Counted from the first letter of the stretch, positions 24,596 to 32,798 are shown. The stretch is 64,000 nt of DNA from DASRAP01 sp964503275 (GCA_964503275.1 CAZCZO010000010.1:46571-110570), one strand, 5' to 3'. Translations and numbers: made by a program. Notes: generated by a model not told the origin, from the sequence alone.

Positions 24596-25086
24596 GGCGC
24601 GGCCAGCGCCTCGAAGGTCCCGGTGCTGCGATCCTTGCGCGCATCATTCCACGGCAGGACGCGGCCGTTCATCGCGATCCACACGCCGTGGGGCAGGGCC
24701 TGCGCGAAGCTCAGCGCAGAGCCCAGGTTGAAGAGCCCGTCACTGGAGCCGAAGGCCCAGGGGATCATGGCACCGGTGAGGACGATGGTCTTGGGCAGCG
24801 ATGACGCCGCGATGACGCGGGCGGTCTCGACCATCGTGTCGGTGCCGTGCGTGATCACGACATGCGGCTCGGCGCAGTCCCGCGCCGCGGCGGCGATCTG
24901 TGCACGTTCGGCGTCGCCCAGTTCGAGCGAGTCGCGCATCATGAGCACCTCGACCGTGACATCGAGGCGGCAGCGGCCGCGCTCGAGCATCTCGCCGATG
25001 TGCGTGCCCTTGAAGTAGAGCTGGCCGGTGAGCTCGTCGTACTCCTTGTCGAAGGTGCCGCCGGTGACGAGGATGCGGATGGGCAT
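24592..25086 (-). CDS. short asparaginase-domain protein
   Basis: A 164-residue protein equal to the N-terminal catalytic domain of type I/II L-asparaginases. It keeps VTGGTFDKEY, which holds the nucleophilic threonine, and VVITHGTDTM, which holds the second catalytic Thr-Asp pair, plus IVLTGAMIPW. It lacks the C-terminal domain (full enzymes are about 330 residues). One-domain asparaginase-like proteins are widespread; their activity is mostly untested. Start is ATG 25086; the stop overlaps the permease start. No signal peptide, so cytosolic. Confidence 0.75.
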   Translation of the reverse strand: MPIRILVTGGTFDKEYDELTGQLYFKGTHIGEMLERGRCRLDVTVEVLMMRDSLELGDAERAQIAAAARDCAEPHVVITHGTDTMVETARVIAASSLPKTIVLTGAMIPWAFGSSDGLFNLGSALSFAQALPHGVWIAMNGRVLPWNDARKDRSTGTFEALAAP

Positions 25087-25107
25087 GGGGTGGGGGTCAG
25101 CGTGTAC

Positions 25108-25197
25108 TCATGCGTAGCCACGACTGCACGCGCACGGCGCAGCGGTGCAGGCGGCGCAGAGGGTGCCGAGGGTGAGGAGGGTGAGCAGGCGCAGCAT
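25108..25197 (-). CDS. possible 29-residue hydrophobic peptide
   Basis: ATG 25197 follows the SDR stop codon directly (TAG-ATG) and opens a 29-codon frame: MLRLLTLLTLGTLCAAC, then a short Ala/Cys-rich tail to TGA at 25108. It looks like a signal or lipoprotein-type leader with four Cys in all, but the lipobox is imperfect (CAAC). Translational coupling to the SDR gene is possible. It could equally be chance; nothing else supports it. Confidence 0.3.
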   Translation of the reverse strand: MLRLLTLLTLGTLCAACTAAPCACSRGYA

Positions 25198-26799
25198 CTA
25201 CCAATCCGTCGGCTTGTAATCCTTCAAGAACTGCCCCCACACATGCGTGCCCGTGTTGATCCCGTCGATGATCGGATCCACGATGCGCGCGGCGCCATCG
25301 ACGATATCCAGCGGCGGATGGAAGCGATGCTCCTGCGTCTTCTTCTCCGCCAACGCCACGGGATCCTCGTCCGTCACCCAGCCGGTGTCCACCGCGTTCA
25401 TGTGGATGCCGTCCACCACGTAGTCCGCGGCCGCCGTGCGCGTCATCATGTTCAGCGCGGCCTTGGCCATGTTGGTGTGCGGGTGCCGGGTCGTCTTGAA
25501 CTTGCGGTAGAACTGGCCCTCCACCGCACTCACGTTCACGATGTGCTTGTCCCGCTCCGGCGTGCGCAGCATCAGCGGCTTGAGGCGCGCGTTCAGCACA
25601 TATGGCGCCACCGCGTTCACCAGCTGCACCTCCAACAGCTCCACCGTGCTCACCTCGGCCATCAGCAAGCGCCAACTGTTGCGCTCGCGGAGGTCCACCT
25701 GCTGCAGGTCCTGATCGAGCCGGCCCTCGGGGAACAGCGCCTTCTGCGCCGCGACCTCGTCGGGGAGCAAGGCGAGCTGCGAGAGCTGCGCGGCATGGGT
25801 GAGGCCGGCGACCTCACTCAGCGCCTCGGTGGCCGCCACCGTCAGCGCGCCGGTCGCATCGGCCGGATGCGGCTCGGCGGCCGGCGCCTCAGGCAACAGA
25901 TGATAGCCGCGCAGCCCCTCGTAGGCGCCGAGCAGGGCGCGCACCTCGGGCCGCAACTCGTGCAGGGCCTTGCGCTCCTCCTCCATCATGTGCTCGTAGA
26001 ACGCGGGCGGTCGCCGCACGGTCTGACACGCGTTGTTGATGATGAAGTCCAAGCGGTCGCGCGTGGCCAGCAGGTGCTGGCAGAAGGCCTCGACGCTCGG
26101 CGTGTGCCGCAGGTCGAGCCCGAAGATCTCGAGCCGGTCCTTCCACTCGGCGAAGTCGGGCTCCTCGGCGTAGCGCTGCGCCGAGTCGCGCGGGAAGCGC
26201 GTGACGACGATGAGATGCGCCCCCGCCCGCAGCAGCTTGATGCCGGCCTGGTAGCCGATCTTCACGCGGCCGCCGGTGAGCAGCGCCACGCGGCCGCGCA
26301 GGTCGGCCAGCTCGGTGCGCTTGTGGTAGTTGAAGGTCGCGCAGTCGGGGCAGAGCTGGTCGTAGAAGTGGTGCACCGCCGTGAAGTCCTGCTTGCACAC
26401 GTAGCAGTTCTGCGCCTCGACCACCTCGCGGAACTCGGGCTCGTCCACCGTCTGCTGTGTGAAGTCGGCGGGCGGAAAGTAGTTCGGCGTCGTGAAGATG
26501 GGCTGCGCCCGCAGACGGCGGATGCCCGTGGTCTCGAGCACTTCTTCCGCGCGCTGCACGCGCTCCTGCTTCTTGAGGCGCTTGGTCTCCTTCACCAGCT
26601 GGCGGCGCACGATCGCGTCGGGGCGCGAGACCTGACCCGCCGCTTTCAGGAGGCGATTGCGCTCCTCAGCGGGAATGCCGGCGAGCAGAGCGCGGTCGTC
26701 GGCGATGGACTCGAGCAGGGCGGCCGCATCGCGCAGGCGCGTGCGGAGCTCGGCGTCGGCGGCGGGCAGGTGGTCGGCGTGATCGGCGTGGTCGGACAT
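25198..26799 (-). CDS. SDR family oxidoreductase with N-terminal zinc-ribbon-like segment
   Basis: A 533-residue protein. Residues about 130-155 hold two Cys pairs (CYVCKQDF ... LCPDCATF) that resemble a small zinc ribbon. From about residue 170 a short-chain dehydrogenase domain follows: LTGGRVKIGYQAGIKLLRAG is a variant of the TGxxxGxG nucleotide motif, LDFIINNACQT is the NNAG-like strand, and VNVSAVEGQF carries the SDR serine; a Tyr/Lys catalytic pair is less clear (FYRKFKTTRHPHTNMAKAAL). The protein is about twice the usual SDR length because of the N-terminal region and an insert of about 110 residues. It starts immediately after the nudix stop (TAA-ATG). Substrate unknown. Confidence 0.75.
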   Translation of the reverse strand: MSDHADHADHLPAADAELRTRLRDAAALLESIADDRALLAGIPAEERNRLLKAAGQVSRPDAIVRRQLVKETKRLKKQERVQRAEEVLETTGIRRLRAQPIFTTPNYFPPADFTQQTVDEPEFREVVEAQNCYVCKQDFTAVHHFYDQLCPDCATFNYHKRTELADLRGRVALLTGGRVKIGYQAGIKLLRAGAHLIVVTRFPRDSAQRYAEEPDFAEWKDRLEIFGLDLRHTPSVEAFCQHLLATRDRLDFIINNACQTVRRPPAFYEHMMEEERKALHELRPEVRALLGAYEGLRGYHLLPEAPAAEPHPADATGALTVAATEALSEVAGLTHAAQLSQLALLPDEVAAQKALFPEGRLDQDLQQVDLRERNSWRLLMAEVSTVELLEVQLVNAVAPYVLNARLKPLMLRTPERDKHIVNVSAVEGQFYRKFKTTRHPHTNMAKAALNMMTRTAAADYVVDGIHMNAVDTGWVTDEDPVALAEKKTQEHRFHPPLDIVDGAARIVDPIIDGINTGTHVWGQFLKDYKPTDW

Positions 26800-27225
26800 T
26801 TAGCGGAGCAGGGCCGCCGCGGCGTCGGGATGCTCGTGGAGCAGCGACGCCAACGGGGCGAACAGCGGCTGAGGGAGGGCATGGAGCGCGACCCAGCGCC
26901 AGGCGGCGCACTTGTCGGGCTCGCGCAGGTCCGGCTCCCCCTGCGGGGCGTCGGCGCGGAGGAAGAGCGTGATGGCGTGGCGCGCTTCCTCCGGGAACAA
27001 GTTACTGACCCACGGGCCGCGGCGCGTGTTGGTGATCACGAGGCCGGTCTCCTCGAGGACTTCGCGCGCGCCGCAGTCCTCGGGCGTCTCCCCGAACTCG
27101 AGGTGCCCGCCGGGCGGCGCCCAGGTGCCGGGGCCGTGGTCGCCGAGGCGCTGGCCGAGGAGCAGATGGCCGTGGCGCAGGATGAGGACGCCGACGCCGA
27201 CGCGGGGATGGGGGGTGGTGGGCAT
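26800..27225 (-). CDS. nudix hydrolase (NUDT15-like)
   Basis: A 141-residue hydrolase acting on nucleoside diphosphates linked to another group. The nudix box GX5EX7REUXEEXGU is complete: it starts at the second Gly of PPGGHLEFGETPED and ends REVLEETGL. The opening VGVGVLILRHGHLLLGQR and the GTWAPPGGHLEFGE stretch resemble NUDT15/MTH1-type enzymes that clean oxidised or modified nucleotides. Start is ATG 27225. It is the first gene of a nudix-SDR pair and lies just downstream of a 39-bp palindrome that probably controls it. Confidence 0.85.
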   Translation of the reverse strand: MPTTPHPRVGVGVLILRHGHLLLGQRLGDHGPGTWAPPGGHLEFGETPEDCGAREVLEETGLVITNTRRGPWVSNLFPEEARHAITLFLRADAPQGEPDLREPDKCAAWRWVALHALPQPLFAPLASLLHEHPDAAAALLR

Positions 27226-27239
27226 CGGATCGGTGCACG

Positions 27240-27278
27240 ATTACTTGAGATGTTAGATAATCTAACATCCCAGGTAAT
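27240..27278. promoter_or_regulatory. 39-bp palindromic operator between nudix and amidase genes
   Basis: The core is GATGTTAGAT (27249-27258), one central A, then ATCTAACATC (27260-27269), a perfect inverted repeat. The symmetry continues outward as ATTAC/GTAAT with two mismatched pairs, giving 39 bp in all. It is strikingly AT-rich against its surroundings. It lies 15 bp from the nudix start and about 100 bp from the amidase start. No regulator gene is adjacent. Confidence 0.6.
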
Positions 27279-27379
27279 TGCCTTCGCCGTGTGCATGTAC
27301 GCCAGCCTGCGTGCCGGTGCACCACCCGCAGGCCCAACGTAGATTTCCCGCCCGACCCTTCCACTCTCCGAGGTACCCC

Positions 27380-29221
27380 GTGCAGAAGCCCAGCGACTCC
27401 CTCGAGTCCCTCCACGAACAGCTCGACGTGTTTGCCGACCAGGCCGAGGACGCGACGCACGGCGCGGTGGACCGCCGCGAATTCGTGTTGATGTCGCTCG
27501 CGGCCGCGGCGGCGACCACGCTGGGCAGCGCGGGTGCACTGGCCGCGCAGGGCGGACGTGGTGGGGCGGGCGCCGCCGGTGGCGCGCCCGCCGCCGCGCC
27601 GCAGCAGGTGCCGGCGTACCCACTGGGCAACGGCGAGCCGCTCTCGTGGACCTTCCAGCCCTACCCCGGCGGCACGGGCGCGCTGCTCGAGAAGCTGGTG
27701 AAGGAGCGTGGGCCCGCGGCGTTCGCGCGCACGGCGTTCACCGTCGCGCCGTGGAGTGGCGCAGTGCCGAGCTCTGAAGACGACATCGCGTTCTTGCCAG
27801 CGCATCGGCTGAGCGCGCTGATCAAAGAGCGGCGGCTGACGAGCACGAAGCTCACGCAGATCTACCTCGCGCGGCTGAAGCGCCTGGACCCGCAGTTGCT
27901 CTGTGCGGTGACGATCACCGAGGAGCTGGCCGTCGCGCAGGCTGCGCAGGCCGACCGCGAGATCGCCGCGGGGCAGTATCGCGGTGCGCTGCACGGATTG
28001 CCCTACGGGCTCAAGGATCTGTTCAACACCAAGGGCATCCCCACCACCTGGGGCTCACCCGATTTCGTCGGCCGCATCATCGACGAGGACGCCGAGATCG
28101 TCGTGCGACTGCGCGAGGCGGGTGCGGTGTTGGTGGCCAAGCTCGCCACCGGACTCTACGCGCAGAACGATCAGTGGTACCGCGGCCGCACCAACAACCC
28201 GTGGAATCTCACACTGGGCTCCAGCGGCTCCTCGGCGGGCCCGGGGTCGGCTGTACCTGCGGCCTGCTGTGCGTTCGCGATCGGCACCGAGACGCAGGGG
28301 TCCATCGTGTCGCCGTCCATCCGCAACGGCGTGTCGGCGCTGCGGCCCACCTTCGGCCGCGTCTCGCGGCATGGGGGGATGGTGCTCGCGTGGTCGATGG
28401 ATCGCGTGGGCCCCATGTGCCGCACGGTCGAGGACTGCGCGATGGTGTTCAGTGTGCTGCACGGGGCGGACGAGAAGGACCCCTCGACGCTGACCACGCC
28501 GTTCAGCTTCGATCGCAATCTGGACCTCTCGCGCGTGCGCATCGGCGTGGACAGCAATGCCCCCGCGCCGCTGGTGGCCAAGCTGCGCGAGCTGGGCGCG
28601 CAGCCCGTGAGCATCGGGGCGCGGCCCACGGTGCCGGGCATGCAGTCGTCGCTCAACGCCGAGTATGCTGCGGCCTTCGATGACTTCGTGCAGAAGAAGG
28701 CGGCGGAGATCGGGCTGGATCTCAATGACCTGGCCGCGGCAGGTGGCGGGCGTGGGGGCGCGCCATTCGGTCCGCCGCGCACGGGGACGCCGAGCCCCAT
28801 GGCGCCGGCCGACTGGAATCCGCGCTTCGTGTCGGGCCGTCAGGACCGTGCGATGGACTTCATCCAGCGGCAGCGGCGGCGGCATGTGTTGATCTCACGC
28901 TGGGCCGAGTTCATGAAGGACCTGGATTGCTTCATCGGCAACCCGACGGCCGACATCGCACCGAACGCGCAGACGGGGCATCCCTGCGTGGTGGTGCCGT
29001 ACGACTTCGCCGTGCCGACGGGCTTCGCGGCGGGCGGTGGCGGTGGCGGCGGTGGACGCGGCGGTGCGGGGCAGGAACAGCCGCCGGCGCCCCCCCTGAA
29101 TCCGCAGCCCATCTGCGGCGTGATCACCGGCGCGCTGTACGCCGACGATGTGATCCTCGGGGTCGCGCACCGCTTCCAGGCGGCGACGGATTTCCACGCG
29201 CGGCGGCCGGTGTTGGGGTAG
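27380..29221 (+). CDS. Tat-exported amidase-signature family hydrolase
   Basis: A 613-residue enzyme of the amidase signature family. The Ser-cisSer-Lys triad is visible: Lys in GLPYGLKDLFNTKG, the serine loop LGSSGSSAGPGSA, and the nucleophile region GTETQGSIVSPS. Near the N terminus DRREFVLMSLAAAAATTLG is a twin-arginine signal, so it probably acts outside the cytoplasm. It is longer than typical amidases (about 470) owing to the leader and Gly/Ala/Pro-rich inserts (GGGGGGGGRGGAG near residue 555). GTG 27380 is chosen because upstream codons are Pro/His-rich and overlap the operator. Substrate (amide or peptide) is unknown. It faces the nudix gene across the palindrome. Confidence 0.8.
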   Translation: MQKPSDSLESLHEQLDVFADQAEDATHGAVDRREFVLMSLAAAAATTLGSAGALAAQGGRGGAGAAGGAPAAAPQQVPAYPLGNGEPLSWTFQPYPGGTGALLEKLVKERGPAAFARTAFTVAPWSGAVPSSEDDIAFLPAHRLSALIKERRLTSTKLTQIYLARLKRLDPQLLCAVTITEELAVAQAAQADREIAAGQYRGALHGLPYGLKDLFNTKGIPTTWGSPDFVGRIIDEDAEIVVRLREAGAVLVAKLATGLYAQNDQWYRGRTNNPWNLTLGSSGSSAGPGSAVPAACCAFAIGTETQGSIVSPSIRNGVSALRPTFGRVSRHGGMVLAWSMDRVGPMCRTVEDCAMVFSVLHGADEKDPSTLTTPFSFDRNLDLSRVRIGVDSNAPAPLVAKLRELGAQPVSIGARPTVPGMQSSLNAEYAAAFDDFVQKKAAEIGLDLNDLAAAGGGRGGAPFGPPRTGTPSPMAPADWNPRFVSGRQDRAMDFIQRQRRRHVLISRWAEFMKDLDCFIGNPTADIAPNAQTGHPCVVVPYDFAVPTGFAAGGGGGGGGRGGAGQEQPPAPPLNPQPICGVITGALYADDVILGVAHRFQAATDFHARRPVLG

Positions 29222-29225
29222 GGGC

Positions 29226-29627
29226 TCAGCGTCCTCGAAGGGCCTGCCATGCCTGACGAGGTGACTCGATGCGGATCGGTGCCTGTTCAGCGACCGACAG
29301 CAGGTCGTCGTCGCCGGAGATTAGTATGTCCGCTCCACCTGCGACGGCCTCGGCGAGCACGGGGATGTCGGACGGGTCGCGGATCGACAGTGGGAGCGGC
29401 GCGGCCGCCGGTACGATCGTGCCGTGGCGTCGCAGGTGCTGTTCGGCCTCGTCAACAAGTGCGGCGTCGAGCTTGAACTTGGTGCGCAGCACGCGTCGGG
29501 TCTCTGCGAGGACCGTTTCGCCGACGATCGGTTCGTGTTCCGCGAGCACCAGCGCGAACAGCTCAGCGCAGAGACCGCGTGTGCCGATCGCGCTCACGAT
29601 GACGTTCGTGTCCAGCGCGATCTTCAC
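29226..29627 (-). CDS. PIN-domain toxin (VapC-like ribonuclease)
   Basis: A 133-residue PIN-domain protein of the 'putative toxin-antitoxin system, PIN family' type. The first acidic residue is in MKIALDTNVIVSAIG, a Glu follows in VLAETRRVL, and the later aspartates are in RDPSDIPVLAEA and DILISGDDDLL, which complete the metal site. PIN toxins cut tRNA, rRNA or mRNA. It overlaps the RHH antitoxin gene by 4 bp (ATGA), the standard antitoxin-first order. Length is normal and the gene looks intact. Confidence 0.85.
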   Translation of the reverse strand: MKIALDTNVIVSAIGTRGLCAELFALVLAEHEPIVGETVLAETRRVLRTKFKLDAALVDEAEQHLRRHGTIVPAAAPLPLSIRDPSDIPVLAEAVAGGADILISGDDDLLSVAEQAPIRIESPRQAWQALRGR

Positions 29628-29845
29628 GAGACGTCGCGGAACACGTCCTCGTCGGTGAGGTAGCCGCGCGCTTCGGCGCGCGGCATGATGCGGCGGCGGA
29701 GATCGAGGAACTCAGACGCGGCCAAGTGGCGGCGCATCGCGTCGCGGGCGATGTCGCTGCGGCTGCGCCCTGTGCGCTCGGCGGCACGGGCCAGTTGCTG
29801 CTCGAGTTCGGCGTCGAGTCGGATGGTGAGGACGGAGGCCTTCAT
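29624..29845 (-). CDS. ribbon-helix-helix (CopG-type) antitoxin
   Basis: A 73-residue protein. The N-terminal strand SVLTIRLDAELEQQL followed by RTGRSRSDIARDAMRRHL is a ribbon-helix-helix DNA-binding domain; the rest (RRRIMPRAEARGYLTDEDVF) would wrap the PIN toxin. Start ATG 29845 is preferred to a TTG three codons upstream. It overlaps the toxin gene and lies directly beside an AT-rich inverted repeat, consistent with autoregulation. Confidence 0.85.
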   Translation of the reverse strand: MKASVLTIRLDAELEQQLARAAERTGRSRSDIARDAMRRHLAASEFLDLRRRIMPRAEARGYLTDEDVFRDVS

Positions 29846-29862
29846 GTATTGCAATGTAATAC
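29846..29862. promoter_or_regulatory. putative antitoxin operator
   Basis: GTATT-N7-AATAC abuts the antitoxin start codon; the overlapping TTGCAATG/TAATACAA stretch adds partial symmetry. The position fits autoregulation by the RHH protein. Confidence 0.4.
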
Positions 29863-29875
29863 AATTGTCCCCCCC

Positions 29876-29921
29876 TCACCAGCGCCGGTAATTCACCCCC
29901 AGCGCGTTCAGGCGCAGCCCG
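29876..29921. repeat. 46-bp direct repeat, outer copy (GH20 gene 3' end)
   Basis: Identical over 46 bp to 32901-32946, the last codons and TGA of the GH20 hexosaminidase gene (LRLNALGVNYRRW-stop on the minus strand). Here it is a stray gene tail with no gene body, joined directly to an IS1182 relic. Confidence 0.9.
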
Positions 29922-30085
29922 GGCAGCGATTCGGCCCCGTGGAGCCGGTCTTCGGCAACCTCAGAACCAAGAAGCGACTGGATCGCTTCACACTGAACGG
30001 ACGCGTGAAGGTCGACGGGCAGTGGAAGCTCTATTGCCTGGTGCTCAACATCAGGAAGCTGGCGCGCGCGGGATACGCAGCCTGA
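29922..30085 (+). pseudogene. IS1182-type transposase, C-terminal relic
   Basis: The last 54 codons of an IS1182-like DDE transposase: VEPVFGNLRTKKRLDRF, then TLNGRVKVDGQWKLYCLVLN and ending GYAA-stop. The family's C terminus has the same VEP(V)F.N.R...RLDRF...G..KVD.QWKLY..V.N signature. The rest of the gene is missing; the relic begins exactly where the 46-bp repeat ends. A matching N-terminal relic lies at 31701. Confidence 0.75.
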
Positions 30086-30289
30086 GAACCGCAGGACAGA
30101 CCGCCCTGGGGACTTACGATGTACCCATCGACGCAATCGTTGCTTATGATGCGGTGGGCAACGCTGTCGCGTGCAACGGGGCTGTCGTATCGCTCGCGGG
30201 TCAGACGTCCAGCTGGCCAGAGAACATCGAACTCTCGTCGGCAGCGTCTCGTGGGCGCGTCAAGACCACCCTTTGCTCATGCGGTGTGA
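30086..30289. other. intergenic stretch after the IS1182 relic
   Basis: About 200 bp with no recognisable gene. It probably contains the old IS1182 end and the promoter of the beta-propeller gene, neither of which I can place. Confidence 0.3.
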
Positions 30290-31414
30290 ATGTCCATGAC
30301 GTTAGCACTCACCTATGCGCTCCTGCAGGTACTTGACGTGCCCACAGGCGAACCGCTCAGATTGACCTCGCCCGAGCGCTTGACGATGTCGCGAGAGTCG
30401 GGTGCTGGGCTCAGTCAGCCCGCTCGGTTGATCTTGCGAAGTGATGGGTCAGGGTATCTGCTCGATGTTCGCGATGCGGCCGTGTATCGGGTCATGCGCG
30501 GTACACGCATTGTTGGTCGCGTTGGTCGAGTTGGAGCAGGTCCTGGGGAATTCGAGCGTCCCGGCGCTATCGGCGTGCTCGGCGATACCCTCTGGGTGGC
30601 AGATTTTCGATTGCAGCGGTTCACGCGATTCGATGCGGATGGCAAGACAGTTGGCACGCAGCAGGTCTTGCTGCCGCCATTGCCACGCCCATACGTCTCT
30701 GCGATGCCGTGGGCCTTGCTGCGAGACGGCCAAGCGATCGGCCCGGCGAGTGTTGCTGGGCCGACTGAGTCGCCCACTGCACCTGACCCAATCCTCGTGC
30801 GCTTCAGGGTGGGTACGAGCCAGCTCGACAGCTCCATCCGCTTATCGGCTCGAAACTCCAGCCGAACTCAACAGTCAGGGAGCGCAGGTGCGCGAATTAC
30901 CCAGCCATTGAGTGATGATCCGATCTGGGTCGCGTCTGGTGATGGCGCTAGCTTCGTGGTCGTCAAGCGGCAAGTTGCTCGTTCATCGGAGCGCGATACC
31001 GTCCGTGTAGATTGGTATGACGCGATGGGGCGCCGCTTGAAGGGGTACCGTATCGTGTATCGGCCCACACGAACGCCTTCGGGGATGCGCGATCGATTGC
31101 AGTTGACGGTGCCGTCCTCACTTCCGGTGAAGGTTGATCCGGCTTCGTGGTATGTGCCGGACTATCTACCCCCCGTGACCTCAGTGGTGCTTGCATCGGA
31201 CGGTGACCTCTGGCTCCGACGCGAGGAAGAGGGTCGCACTCTTGTCGCGTGGGTCCGGCTGCGGCTGTCGGTAGGAGAGCTTCAACGGATCGAATTACCG
31301 AAGACCTCGTCGGTCCTCGAGTCACGCGGTTCGTTTGTTTGGATCTCCGAGCTAGACGAGGAGGAGCCAGTAGTTACTCGGTACACCATCGCACAGCCTC
31401 AATCGCAGCGATGA
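30290..31414 (+). CDS. 6-bladed beta-propeller protein
   Basis: A 374-residue protein with NHL/6-bladed beta-propeller character. The sequence GRVGRVGAGPGEFERPGAIG, followed by DTLWVADFRLQRFTRFDADGK, is the typical blade motif of the large secreted propeller family common in Gemmatimonadota and related soil bacteria. Only a weak N-terminal hydrophobic stretch (TLALTYALLQVL) is present, so export is uncertain. Base composition is slightly lower in GC than its neighbours. It lies between two IS1182 relics of the same orientation, so it may be cargo of a decayed composite element. Function unknown. Confidence 0.65.
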   Translation: MSMTLALTYALLQVLDVPTGEPLRLTSPERLTMSRESGAGLSQPARLILRSDGSGYLLDVRDAAVYRVMRGTRIVGRVGRVGAGPGEFERPGAIGVLGDTLWVADFRLQRFTRFDADGKTVGTQQVLLPPLPRPYVSAMPWALLRDGQAIGPASVAGPTESPTAPDPILVRFRVGTSQLDSSIRLSARNSSRTQQSGSAGARITQPLSDDPIWVASGDGASFVVVKRQVARSSERDTVRVDWYDAMGRRLKGYRIVYRPTRTPSGMRDRLQLTVPSSLPVKVDPASWYVPDYLPPVTSVVLASDGDLWLRREEEGRTLVAWVRLRLSVGELQRIELPKTSSVLESRGSFVWISELDEEEPVVTRYTIAQPQSQR

Positions 31415-31700
31415 CCGGTGGAGTGAGTAGTTCGTCGAGACACCTGGCGTGAAGGGAGATCTTGATGGCGAAGCTTGCGAGTTGCATGGTGGACACGAGC
31501 TGGTACCGCTATGCTGGTGGTCTGATGCCTGCGACCTCGTCCCCACCCTGCCGCCGCTCGGAGGTCTGAGTGTCTTCGCTGCGGCGGGTGAAGACCTCGC
31601 GTGCGTGCCTGCCAAGCATCAAGGCGTGCGAACGTCCCCGCCGCGGGTTCGCCTCGCAGAGAATGTGCCGCTGGTTCCGCGTCCTGTCGAGACCCCACCA
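31415..31700. other. gene-free stretch before the IS1182 N-terminal relic
   Basis: Short frames exist on both strands, but none resembles a known protein or has a convincing start. It may contain the upstream end of an IS1182 copy. Confidence 0.3.
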
Positions 31701-31757
31701 TGGCCCGCTACAGGACCATAGATACTCAGCCCAAGTTGCTCCCGGTTGATCTGATCG
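31701..31757 (+). pseudogene. IS1182-type transposase, N-terminal relic
   Basis: ATG 31701 opens MARYRTIDTQPKLLPVDL, the characteristic start of IS1182-family transposases, after which the frame diverges. The remainder of the gene is gone; a nucleotidyltransferase gene ends 22 bp further on. Confidence 0.65.
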
Positions 31758-31778
31758 GCCGCTGCTGGGGTAGGGGGG

Positions 31779-32303
31779 CTATCCCAACAGCTCCTCGAGG
31801 GCCAGCTGCGTCTTCGCCGGGAGCTGTGAGGGGTCGTAGTACTGCGTCACGACCGCCATGGCGTCGGTCGCCGAATGGATGTCGAGCAGGCGCAGCAGGA
31901 ATCGGATGTCGTCGAGGTCGCTGAACTCCGCGCCGAGGCGCATCGCGGCGCACTTCATGGCGAGCAGGTACTCGGGGCGCGCGACGAACACCTTCAGGTG
32001 TGATCGCTCGAGGAAGGTATCGAAGTCACCGCGCGGGCTGAGATACCCCTTCACGGCGTCGTTCAGCCAGCCGACGGGAACCCCCGCTGCGCTGGCCACC
32101 CGCGCCGCGGCCTCGCGCACCGCAGTGGACGGCCGGAACCACGCATCGACATCTCGCGTGGCCTCACGAGCGTTGAGGGCAAGGCACATGACGGCGCCGC
32201 CGACCAGGTAGAGCTCAGCGTTGGTCTCGACGGCGGCGAGCTCGTCGTTCAGCAACCCGAAGAGCCGCACGATGTCGCGCTGGGTCAGCGCGGAGGCCGT
32301 CAC
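31779..32303 (-). CDS. DUF6036/AbiEii-like nucleotidyltransferase (putative toxin)
   Basis: A 174-residue protein with a minimal nucleotidyltransferase fold. AELYLVGGAVMCLALNARE is followed by ATRDVDAWF, the GG...D.D motif of the Pol-beta-like superfamily used by AbiEii and MenA/MenT toxins; FVARPEYLLAMKCAAMR and DLDDIRFLL are also typical of DUF6036. Family members form two-gene toxin-antitoxin units and some toxins add nucleotides to tRNA. It lies 3 bp after the RHH-type gene, in antitoxin-then-toxin order. Toxicity is inferred. Confidence 0.7.
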   Translation of the reverse strand: MTASALTQRDIVRLFGLLNDELAAVETNAELYLVGGAVMCLALNAREATRDVDAWFRPSTAVREAAARVASAAGVPVGWLNDAVKGYLSPRGDFDTFLERSHLKVFVARPEYLLAMKCAAMRLGAEFSDLDDIRFLLRLLDIHSATDAMAVVTQYYDPSQLPAKTQLALEELLG

Positions 32304-32306
32304 GGG

Positions 32307-32798
32307 TCAGACGCGTGCGCCGACGCTGGCGTCGACGAAGAGGTTGCGGCGCTTGAAGGGCACCGGCGCTGTGGTGAGCAAGTGCTGCCGGAGGCTGCGG
32401 AGCTCGGAGGCGAACCACGGCACTCGGAGCGGTGCTACGTCGGTGGTCCACGCGGGCGGCTGCACGCCACGCTGCGCGGCCGCGAGCTCGACCATCGCTG
32501 TCACATAGTTCTGCAGCCACGGGTCGAGCCGCTGCACAGGCAGGTCCGCGACGAGCGACGCGAACTCGAATCCCGCGGCGGCGTGGAGCAGATCGTGCAC
32601 TTCGGCGAGCAGATACCGGGGGTCGGCGGCCGTGGCGAGCGCGCGCACGACCTGTCGGAGTCGTTCGTCGGTCCTGGGAAGCGCTCGCGCCAGTACGAGT
32701 GCGGAGACATCGCAGCCGGCGCGCTTGGCCTCGCGGGCCAAGGCGGCCTTCTCTGCGGGGGTCACGCGGATTTGGAGCTGCGCGGACTTGGTCGACAT
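32307..32798 (-). CDS. RHH-type putative antitoxin of the DUF6036 pair
   Basis: A 163-residue protein. Residues 1-40 (AQLQIRVTPAEKAALAREAK ... VSALVLARAL) look like a ribbon-helix-helix DUF1778/CopG-type DNA-binding domain; residues 50-163 are an Ala/Leu-rich helical domain with no motif I recognise, probably the toxin-binding part. It is the first gene of a two-gene operon and its start lies only 7 bases from a predicted -10, so the transcript is probably leaderless. A perfect 24-bp palindrome overlaps its -35. Confidence 0.65.
   Translation of the reverse strand: MSTKSAQLQIRVTPAEKAALAREAKRAGCDVSALVLARALPRTDERLRQVVRALATAADPRYLLAEVHDLLHAAAGFEFASLVADLPVQRLDPWLQNYVTAMVELAAAQRGVQPPAWTTDVAPLRVPWFASELRSLRQHLLTTAPVPFKRRNLFVDASVGARV

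Noticed and set aside
31449..31721. A 90-codon frame and an opposite 100-codon frame between the propeller gene and the IS1182 relic
   Set aside because: Neither has a ribosome site, a recognisable domain or plausible composition, and both cross the IS1182 relic or its edge.
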